A stretch of DNA of 64,000 nt from Thermoanaerobacter ethanolicus JW 200 (GTDB lineage Bacteria; Bacillota; Thermoanaerobacteria; Thermoanaerobacterales; Thermoanaerobacteraceae), in assembly GCF_003722315.1 (NCBI RefSeq), contig NZ_CP033580.1, positions 2,198,501-2,262,500 on the forward strand, given 5' to 3'. The translations under genes and the position numbers were made by a program. Under the pieces are notes generated by a model. It was not told the DNA's origin. It was given only the letters and a program-made list of their open reading frames with translations, and made no database searches. Positions 57,333 to 64,000 of this stretch are shown here, piece after piece. The first letter of the stretch is position 1, and every line of letters starts with the position of its first letter.

Positions 57333-58669
57333 GCCTCTTTTTTCATTTCCATTTTTTTCTCCCAAATTTCATCAGCTACTTTACCCCAATTATCAGCAAC
57401 TACCCTTAAATCATCATAGAGGTTCTCTATATGAGCAGCTGGACTTGCTTCTGTGTGTTTAGCACCTGATTCTCTTACTATTTCTAAAAGTTTTTCTGGA
57501 TTATCAATAAGAGGACATGGTCTTAGATGATCTAGATTAAATGGCTGCCTTTTTCTATAGCTTTTCATAATAGGTGACTGTAATGCTTCTAATAAACTTA
57601 CTTCATTTATATTTACATTAGAATAATGAATAAAAGCACAAGGCTCAACTTCTCCTGCTGCATTTATGTGTAGATACCTTCTTCCTCCTGCAATACATCC
57701 TCCACTGTATTCGCCATCATTCCAGAAATCAATTGCAAAAAGTTCCTTTGTAGCCCTTATATAATTTATTCTTTCATAGCTATACTTTCTCTGTTCAGGT
57801 GTAACCATGAAGCTGATATCAGGGTCTCTGCCTATAGGAATATAAGTAAAATACCAAGCAAAGGCAGCTCCTTTATCTATCATCATGTCTACAAATTCAT
57901 CACTTAAAATTTCCTCTACATTTGTTCTTGTAGATGTAGCTGAATATCCAAACAGCACCCCATTTTCTCTCATCAAATCCATTGCTCTCATAATTTTATC
58001 AAAAGTACCTTCTCCTCGTATTGCATCGTTACTTTCTTTGAAACCATTAATACTTACTGCAAAAGTAATATTGCCTACTCTTTTAACTTCTTTTATCATA
58101 TCTTCGTCGATTAAAGTACCATTGGTAAACAAGTGGAATACTTGATTTTTATGTCTTTCAGCAAGCTTTATAATATCTTTCATTCTGACAGTAGGCTCTC
58201 CGCCAGACAAAACTATAAAATATATGCCCAGCTCTTCTGCTTCTGTACATACTCTATCCATCACTTCAAAAGAAAGATTGTGAGGTTTGTACTGTCCTGC
58301 CCAGCATCCTACACATCTTAAATTGCAAGCCTCAGTTGGATCCATCAAAATTGCCCACGGAATGTTAATATCTAATTTGTTTTCTAATTCTTTTTGTTTT
58401 GGAATTCCTTTCAAGCTAGCATTTATAAAGAAATTAACACCTAAAGTTTTTATAATGTTTTTGTCAATATTTTTAAGAATTTTCATTGCAAATCTGTACC
58501 AATTGCTGTCTTTGTCATCTAAAAATCTCTTCACACTTTCTATTTGCTGTTTATGATTGGGCATTATTGCAATTTTTGACAGAAGATTAGCTATTTTGTC
58601 TAAATTTTTCTCTGGGTCTTTTTCTACATAGTTAATAACAGCACTGATAAGCGGGTCAATCACATTCAT
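57329..58669 (-). CDS. Radical SAM protein with SPASM-like C-terminal cysteines
   Basis: 446 aa from ATG 58669. Residues 1-95 are a helical N-terminal extension. The radical SAM core starts with CNLRCVGCWAGQY (CxxxCxxC near residue 114) and shows VLSGGEPTVR and the strands that follow. The C-terminal part holds further Cys (GGCIAGGRR, EPCAFIHYSN, LRPCPLID), suggesting at least one extra Fe-S cluster. Substrate unknown; relatives act on peptides or membrane lipids. It has its own promoter. Confidence 0.82.
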   Translation of the reverse strand: MNVIDPLISAVINYVEKDPEKNLDKIANLLSKIAIMPNHKQQIESVKRFLDDKDSNWYRFAMKILKNIDKNIIKTLGVNFFINASLKGIPKQKELENKLDINIPWAILMDPTEACNLRCVGCWAGQYKPHNLSFEVMDRVCTEAEELGIYFIVLSGGEPTVRMKDIIKLAERHKNQVFHLFTNGTLIDEDMIKEVKRVGNITFAVSINGFKESNDAIRGEGTFDKIMRAMDLMRENGVLFGYSATSTRTNVEEILSDEFVDMMIDKGAAFAWYFTYIPIGRDPDISFMVTPEQRKYSYERINYIRATKELFAIDFWNDGEYSGGCIAGGRRYLHINAAGEVEPCAFIHYSNVNINEVSLLEALQSPIMKSYRKRQPFNLDHLRPCPLIDNPEKLLEIVRESGAKHTEASPAAHIENLYDDLRVVADNWGKVADEIWEKKMEMKKEA

Positions 58670-58746
58670 CATAACTCCTCCTCTACTTTATTTTTTATCC
58701 CAAAATATCAAACTTACCCAAAAAACCAAAATTCCATTTCAAGAAC

Positions 58747-58775
58747 ATTATACCACTTTAAAAATAACATTTCAA
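58747..58775 (-). promoter_or_regulatory. SigA-type promoter of the radical SAM gene
   Basis: TTGAAA, 17 bp, TATAAT on the minus strand. Confidence 0.85.
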
Positions 58776-58812
58776 GTAATATTTATTATATTTTATGCTT
58801 ACAAGTACTATT

Positions 58813-60452
58813 TTATTTACCTAATTGTACATCCCCTCCAAAAACTCCCATTATTTTCTTCTCTGAATTGTAAACAGGAATTGCAATTGTAGTACAAATT
58901 TCGTTTGTCGCTAAAGAAATGTAAGGCTCTGTCACTGTTATTTCCCCTTCAATAGCCCGTTGAAACCAAGACCTGTGATATACATTAGAAATTCCTACTT
59001 CCATTGAAATAGCCTTTATATCTCCATTATTTAGAATAGAAAATACCAACTCAAAACTTGGATATTTCTTTATTATTTCCATGACTATCTCTTTTGCTCT
59101 ATTCCCAAACAGCTGTTCCTTGTTTTCTTCTATTATTCTCTGAAGTATCTTTTTAGCCTCTTCAATTTTTCTTTTTTGCTCTTGTGTAAGTTTTACTGTG
59201 CTAGAAAATTTTTTAACTAATGTCTGCAATTTTTCTGCAAAGTTATTTAATTTTCCCATCATTTTTTTTAATTCTTCCATTGAAGAAACTTGTTCTTGAG
59301 TAGAAGCTAATGTCTCCTGGGTATTTGCTGCAGTTTGTTGTGTAACCGCTGCAATCTTGTGATTGAGTTCTTTAATTTCTTTAATTTTATCGTATTGAGA
59401 GTTTACTAAGTTGTCTACAGACATAATCGCCTCTATAACTCTGCTACTAGATTTTACTACATTTTCTATCTTTTCTTTTGCAGTATTTGTATAAGACAAA
59501 TTTTCTAACGCGTTTTGAATTTCTTGTTCCAATTTCCCCGAAACTTCTTTAATTTTTTCTTGAATGTTTTTAGTCAGTAAAACTATTTCTCCCGCAGCAG
59601 AAGCAGACTGCTCTGCAAGATTTCTCACTTCCTGTGCTACCACAGCAAAGCCTTTTCCTTGTTCTCCTGCTCTTGCTGCCTCTATTGCAGCATTTAAAGC
59701 TAATAAGTTTGTTTGATCTGCAATTTTATTCACCATTCCAATTATATCTGTTATCTTATTTGCTCTTTCTCTTAAATCCAATACTTCTTTAATTAATTCC
59801 TTATTCTTGTTAGCACTTTCTTCTATCCTTTTCATCAATTCAGTCATAATCGCTTCATTTTCTTTTATTACTTTTCCCATCTCAAAGCTTAAATCTTTAG
59901 TTTCATTAAATTTACTTTTAATCTCTTTATTAAACTCAAAAGCTTGATTAGCATCCTTGGCAGTTTGCTGAGCAGCTTCTGCTTGCTCTTCTGCCCCCTT
60001 TGCAATTTCTTCTAAAGCAGCAGCAATCTCTTTTGCAGCATTGGTAACGTTATCAATCTCATGTGTTAATTTTTTTGACCCAACAACTGTTTGTTCCGCA
60101 GTTTGTTGAGATTCTGTAACTAATCTTTTAAAGTTATTCAAAAAGCTATTTAGAGATTTAGCTAACGTTTCAAATTCATCATCACCTTTTATGTCAATTT
60201 TTTTCGTCAAATCCCCTTTTGCTATTCCCTCAATGGCTTCCTTCATTTTTTCAACTGCTAAAATCATACTTTTTTCGAACATTATCCAATGAAGTAAAAC
60301 AGCTATAACAACTGTTACAATAAAAGCCTCTACATAAGGCACAACTGTATTTCTACTTGCAAAATAGGTCACAAAAAAGCAACTAAAATACTGTTTACAC
60401 CCGCCAAAATAACACCGTACATCAACAGCCTAAACTTGATACTTTTAAGCAT
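58813..60452 (-). pseudogene. Chemotaxis transducer with C-terminal PDC-like sensor, frameshifted in TM1
   Basis: A good start, ATG 60452 with AGGAGGG 6 nt upstream, begins [20 protein letters not shown] and runs to SILVAFL-stop at T6 (GCTTTTTTGTGACC). One more T gives ...[13 protein letters not shown] and joins the long downstream frame. The downstream frame has TM2 ([17 protein letters not shown]), HAMP (residues about 60-115), and the full methyl-accepting signalling tip ([23 protein letters not shown]). A C-terminal Cache/PDC-like sensor follows ([31 protein letters not shown]). A GTG at 60372 could start a version lacking TM1. Lesion or sequencing error cannot be told apart. Confidence 0.85.
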
Positions 60453-60595
60453 AAAAATCCCTCCTGTTTTAGGTTGCATTAATTACAACATAGGTATTAG
60501 CCTTTTCTTATTATTTCTACAAAACCTTAAATATTCCTTCTTTTTTTGCAAAAATTCTACAAAATAAAGCAAGAGTCCATTGAAGATTCCTAAAC

Positions 60596-62239
60596 TTAAA
60601 CATCAAGGCAACTGCCGCCTATAAATTCTCTTATGATAGAATTGGGAGGTATTGCTAATTCATCTTCTAATGGAAGGAAATAACTCAAAAACTCTAATAT
60701 TTCTTTAGCGATAGAATAAGCAGGATTGTCTTGGGAAACTTTCTTAAGCAAAGGCTCTGCATATTTTTTTAATACAGGTAGCTCATAAGGTAAAAAAGAG
60801 TTAAACATGACATCCGCTTGTTCTTGATAAGGGAAAATCCATTTTTCTTCTCCTTTTCTGACCATAGGCCACATGTTTATAGTCTCTGCCGCATCACTAG
60901 AACGGAATTGGCTATCTCTCACCATTCGCCTTATTAATCTTGTCTGAGTAGTAGATATTCTATTATGTTCATCAAGATTTAGCTGCGTAATAGCACTCAC
61001 GTATATTTTATATTTATTATCTTTAGGTATTTGCAAAGTCAATTTTTCATTTAGACCGTGAATCCCTTCCATCAAAATAATTTGATTTTTGTCAAGTTTT
61101 ACTTTTCTTCCTTCTGGCTCTCTTTCCCCTGTTTTAAAGTTAAAAATAGGGATTTCTACTTCTTCCCCTTGAATAAGCTTTATTAAATGCTCATTGAAAA
61201 GTGGCAAATCTAATGCATCTATGGACTCAAAGTCGTAATTTCCAAACTCATCTTTCGGAGTAAGTTCTCTTGGCACAAAATAATTGTCTAATGATATCGG
61301 AAAAGGCTTTAGTCCGTTTACCCTCAACTGCACACTAAGTCTATGAATAAAAGAGGTTTTCCCTGAAGAAGAGGGTCCAGCAATAAGCACTACTTTTATC
61401 ATTTTGTTTGAAGCTATATAATCTGCAATTTTGGATATTTTCTTCTCATGAAATGCTTCAGAAACCAATATTAAATCTCTACCTCTTCCTTGTTTTATCA
61501 TGTCGTTCAAAGAAGAAACATAAGTTATGTTTAAAATACTTGCCCAGTCCTCTGCCTCTTTAAAAATCGAAGCAAGTTTTGGAACATCCACAAATGCAGG
61601 CAAAGAGCGGGGATTATATACATCTGGAGCAATTAAAATAATGCCTGGAAAATAAAAACGTATATCAAATACTTTTAGATACCCTGTAGAAGGTACACAA
61701 GGGCTATAGAAAAAGTCCACTGTACCATCACAATAATAAACAGGAACCTTGTCTTTGTCAGTATCTTTAAACAATTTTACTTTCTCAGTCAATCCTTCTT
61801 TTTCAAATAGCTTTATTGCCTCTTCTTTAGGCAACATTTTTCTTTCGATTTTTAAATCCTTCTCTATTATTTCTTCCATCCTCTTTTTAATCATAGAAAC
61901 AATTTTATTGTTGAGAGAATAACCATGTATCTCGCAATACAATCCTTTCCCTAAAGAATGTTCAATAGTAACTGTAGCTCCAGGAAGTAGCTCTTTTACA
62001 GCTTTAATAAAAACAAAAGTCAAACTTCTTCTATATATCCTCGTACCTTCCTCAATCGTTGTATCTACAAATTCCACTGTGCTATCCTTTAAAACTGTGT
62101 AGTTTAAATCTCTTAGCTCATTATCCACTTTTGCAGCAACTATTATCCCATTGTATCGATGCTCAAAATCTTTAGCAATATTCTCTAATTTTGTGCCTTC
62201 TGGGTATTCATAAACATTTCCTAAAATAGTAATTTTCAT
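60596..62239 (-). CDS. TGS-domain nucleoside kinase (uridine kinase-like)
   Basis: 547 aa from ATG 62239 (GAGGTG upstream). Residues 1-60 are a TGS-like domain, then a region resembling the ThrRS second domain without its HxxxH site. From about 290 a P-loop kinase of the uridine kinase/phosphoribulokinase family follows (VLIAGPSSSGKTSFIHRL, DNYFVPRELTPKDEFGNYDFESIDALDL, ILMEGIHGLNE). This fusion is known in Clostridia and Thermotogae. The substrate is presumably a nucleoside. It stands alone. Confidence 0.88.
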   Translation of the reverse strand: MKITILGNVYEYPEGTKLENIAKDFEHRYNGIIVAAKVDNELRDLNYTVLKDSTVEFVDTTIEEGTRIYRRSLTFVFIKAVKELLPGATVTIEHSLGKGLYCEIHGYSLNNKIVSMIKKRMEEIIEKDLKIERKMLPKEEAIKLFEKEGLTEKVKLFKDTDKDKVPVYYCDGTVDFFYSPCVPSTGYLKVFDIRFYFPGIILIAPDVYNPRSLPAFVDVPKLASIFKEAEDWASILNITYVSSLNDMIKQGRGRDLILVSEAFHEKKISKIADYIASNKMIKVVLIAGPSSSGKTSFIHRLSVQLRVNGLKPFPISLDNYFVPRELTPKDEFGNYDFESIDALDLPLFNEHLIKLIQGEEVEIPIFNFKTGEREPEGRKVKLDKNQIILMEGIHGLNEKLTLQIPKDNKYKIYVSAITQLNLDEHNRISTTQTRLIRRMVRDSQFRSSDAAETINMWPMVRKGEEKWIFPYQEQADVMFNSFLPYELPVLKKYAEPLLKKVSQDNPAYSIAKEILEFLSYFLPLEDELAIPPNSIIREFIGGSCLDV

Positions 62240-62277
62240 AAAAATCACCTCAATAAGATTATACATTATTGTAACAC

Positions 62278-62320
62278 AAAATTAAAAGCCCTTTACAAAA
62301 ATGAGGACTTTTAATTTTTG
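62278..62320. other. Hairpin upstream of the TGS kinase
   Basis: AAAATTAAAAG pairs with CTTTTAATTTTT around about 19 nt. It could end transcription coming from the mobile-element remnants or act as a leader structure for the kinase gene. Confidence 0.45.
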
Positions 62321-62582
62321 TCCCACGAAGCCGTAAGGCTATGTTTTTATATTCTTTTGTCTTTAAACAAATTTAACAAATAATTACTTTTTAAATACGA
62401 ATTTTTTGTTACTGTGCTCATCAATGAGTTTATAATTATCAAGCCTTGTTATCTCTGAACATAGAAATGTTTTATGGGATGCGTAGATATTCTTGTGAAA
62501 GCATTCCCGCATAGCTCTCTTCTTTAAATCCAAATGTTTTTATTAATCTGTTAAGCTCTATATGGTGTTAGTATATATTATT

Positions 62583-62930
62583 GTAGACACTTTAACTCGA
62601 ACTGGATAAAATAAAAATATAAAGAAGGTTTGCAGTATACAAGCACCAAATTTCAAGAATATATATTATCCAAAGGTAACATAAAACACTCATTTAGTCA
62701 CAAAGGATGCCTTTTGCATGTATAGAATCTTTTCATGCTTCTTTAAAAAAGGAAGAAGTAATTTTAGCTACTTACTATGATTTTGATACTGCCAGCTTTG
62801 CTATATTAGAGTACATTGAAGTCTAGTATAATAGGAAAAGACTACACAGTAGTATAGGGTATATGACTCCACAACAATTTGAAGATTTCATTAAAAAGTC
62901 AACATAAAAATTTCGAGTTTTTGTGTCTAC
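62583..62930 (+). mobile_element. Internally deleted IS3-family element, 348 bp
   Basis: The ends are inverted repeats of 19 bp with 3 central mismatches (GTAGACAC-nnn-AACTCGAA at 62583-62601; complement at 62912-62930). Between them only the 3' end of an OrfB gene remains. The left part of the IS was lost while both ends were kept, giving a MITE-like unit. Confidence 0.75.
62628..62907 (+). pseudogene. IS3-family OrfB transposase remnant
   Basis: Reads GLQYTSTKFQEYILSKGNI then KHSFSHKGC, shifts frame, and continues CIESFHASLKKEEV with ILATYYDFDTASFAILEYIE, an in-frame TAG, then YNRKRLHSSIGYMTPQQF. This is the C-terminal quarter of an IS150-like OrfB. One frameshift (about 62711) and one stop show decay. 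Confidence 0.88.
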
Positions 62931-62944
62931 TATATTGACATAAA

Positions 62945-63157
62945 TTCAATGCGGATTTTAACGGCAGTATAAATCTGCACAGAAAGTTCCGGAAGACCTT
63001 TCCGACGTTAAAAGACAGAAAAATCAAAGAAGAAAAAAGAAATCAAAAAGGGGATAGAAAAGTTTATCATCAAAACCCTGCAACGATGCAGGGTAGCACA
63101 TATACAAGACACAGTCGCATAAATGGTGTCGGTAATTGTGTGTTATGCAGTATGTGA
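62945..63157 (+). pseudogene. TnpB-type (IS605 OrfB) C-terminal remnant
   Basis: 70 codons reading FNADFNGSINLHRKF at the start. The D-x-N-G-S-x-N pattern matches the last RuvC motif of TnpB proteins (NADVNGSYNI type). No rest of the gene is present upstream, where the deleted IS3 element ends 14 bp away. The tail (KDRKIKEEKRNQKGDRKVYH) is basic. Confidence 0.6.
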
Positions 63158-63420
63158 CCTGCTATGAACTGGTGAATTGGGCCGTGGTACTTCTGTACCG
63201 CACCTGTAGATTAGGAGAGTGCTCAATTCTCATACCCGGATGGAATTAGGGATCCTGATTCTACCGGGATGCAATGCAGGGAATGTGCTGTCCTGTAACC
63301 AACGGGGCAATCTAAGCCGCAACTGGGCGCAAGTCGAAAAGCTACGTAATTCCCGTGGACGACCACCAATGAGATCGTGGGAAGACAAAGCCCTCGACTT
63401 CAGTCGTAGGAGGAATTGTA
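63158..63420 (+). ncRNA. Probable right end / guide-RNA (reRNA) region of the TnpB remnant
   Basis: GC-rich and non-coding, ending in AAAGCCCTCGACTTCAGTCG then TAGGAGGAATTG (63388-63418). The GACT-TC-AGTC hairpin flanked by CCTC/TAGG resembles the right-end hairpin of IS200/IS605 elements and the 3' scaffold of TnpB guide RNAs. It lies directly after the tnpB remnant in the expected order. Function today is doubtful without the protein. Confidence 0.5.
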
Positions 63421-63718
63421 TAGTATATTATAAATATATTACTATGTCAAAAGAGCAAAATTAAAGGATAGTGTCAAGATACTGTAGGATATTTTTTAAA
63501 GACAACCCCTAAAAATTATTAATTCAAGGTTTCTAACTATCATTTTTTTTGGGAGTGAAAAATATTTTGTGTATTTAGATTAATTATATCCTCTTTCTCA
63601 GCAAGAATCAGTTAACATTTTTATCTGTTCTATCTTTAGTATGACCTTTTTTCTATATCTTATGCATGAAAGTGAATAATTTTGGTTAAAATATTTAATT
63701 AGGGATACTGTAAGCTTT

Positions 63719-63762
63719 TCTCTAGAACCTTTGAAGACCTAGGGATTCAAAAGTTCTAGAGA
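63719..63762. terminator. Hairpin near the end of the IS256-type element
   Basis: CTCTAGAACCTTTGAA (63720-63735) pairs with TTCAAAAGTTCTAGAG (63746-63761) with one mismatch around 10 nt, followed on the plus strand by A7 then T6. It is likely the boundary terminator that shields the element from outside transcription. Confidence 0.6.
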
Positions 63763-63788
63763 AAAAAATTTTTTCGGGCTTCGCCCAC

Positions 63789-64000
63789 CTATAGGTATTT
63801 TTCAAGTCTTCCAGGATACATTATGATTAATTGGTTTAATACTATATCCCAGTTTTTATACCTCACTGTCCATTTCTTTAATACATTCATTGTTACTAAG
63901 TATAGCATTTTTTCTAATGCTTCATCAGATGGAAATATTGTTTTTGATTTTGTAACTTTCCTTAACTGCCTGTGGAATCCTTCAATTATGTTTGTTGTAT
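63789..64000 (-). CDS. IS256/mutator-family transposase, C-terminal end (runs off window)
   Basis: 70 codons reading TTNIIEGFHRQLRKVTKSKT then IFPSDEALEKMLYLV, MNVLKKWTVRYKNWDIVLNQL and IIMYPGRLEKYL-stop. This is the conserved C terminus of IS256-type transposases (TTN.IE..n..lRk.tk.k..FPsdeal.Kllyl). The frame is open to the window edge. A GGGCTTCGCCC mini-hairpin follows the stop. Confidence 0.93.
   Translation of the reverse strand, partial: TTNIIEGFHRQLRKVTKSKTIFPSDEALEKMLYLVTMNVLKKWTVRYKNWDIVLNQLIIMYPGRLEKYL

Noticed and set aside
63219-63464. 81-codon plus-strand frame in the TnpB remnant region
   Set aside because: It lies over the right-end/guide-RNA-like stretch, starts without a ribosome binding site and shows no family features.

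Overview
The window looks like a chromosomal segment of a thermophilic, low-GC, spore-forming anaerobic Firmicute, most probably Thermoanaerobacter or a close relative. This rests on the AT-rich codon use, T-box leaders, two alpha/beta-type SASP-like genes, YtxC, a class A RNase P RNA, a cggR-gap-pgk-tpi-gpmI-eno cluster and a high load of insertion sequences. The genus is my inference from gene content and protein style, not a database result. Almost all host genes lie on the minus strand; the main plus-strand exceptions are transposases, a Fur/PerR-type regulator and one unknown gene.

Layout. 1-4.5 kb: translation block pheT(partial)-pheS behind a Phe T-box, a SpoU-type RNA methyltransferase, and infC-rpmI-rplT behind an L20-type attenuator, with infC starting at ATT. 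4.6-5.9 kb: an IS30-family element. 5.9-10.5 kb: aroC, an MFS transporter, and thrS behind a Thr T-box. 10.5-16 kb: a DUF445 gene cut off from its upstream region by a DDE insertion sequence with an 8-bp target duplication, then ytxC, a GME-fold protein, a REC-GGDEF protein with a 12-bp tandem repeat at its 3' end, and a thioredoxin-like protein. 16.1-16.5 kb: five tRNA genes (Val, Asp, Phe, Gly, Cys in transcription order). 16.6-23.5 kb: hslO, cold-shock gene, Sir2 deacetylase, a SASP-like gene, a YcdB/YcdC-type secreted protein, NifU-like, GAF/fRMsr-like, lgt and an M20 amidohydrolase gene with a frameshift.

23.8-25.9 kb: a complete-looking group IIC intron sitting just after the terminator of tRNA-Val(CAC). 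26-31.6 kb: an unknown gene, pepV, a GH18 lipoprotein, tRNA-Ala(CGC) and tRNA-Val(GAC), manA, deoD and rnpB. 31.7-38.1 kb: the macromolecular synthesis block dgt-dnaG-rpoD, tRNA-Asn and tRNA-Met, trmK-NIF3, and secG. 38.2-45.5 kb: the glycolytic operon cggR-gap-pgk-tpiA-gpmI-eno, followed by an unexplained GC-rich structured stretch. 45.5-48.3 kb: rpoN (sigma-54) split by an IS4-type element with a perfect 7-bp target duplication.

48.4-62.3 kb: acyP, a HAD phosphatase, a Fur/PerR-family regulator, a VanW-type protein, lon-like-queG-nth, a second SASP-like gene, a ferredoxin, a membrane-linked wHTH regulator beside a radical SAM gene, a chemotaxis transducer with an unusual C-terminal sensor and a frameshift in TM1, and a TGS-uridine-kinase fusion. 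62.3-64 kb is a graveyard of mobile DNA: an internally deleted IS3 element, a TnpB 3' remnant with a likely right-end/guide-RNA region, and the 3' end of an IS256-type transposase.

There is no CRISPR array, prophage or obvious defence island. The points most worth a second look are: the sigma-54 disruption; two genes broken at T6 homopolymers; inverted repeats that enclose the translation starts of two exported-protein genes; the structured element at 38.2-38.36 kb, whose arm resembles the P12 helix of rnpB; the leader of infC; and the transducer architecture.
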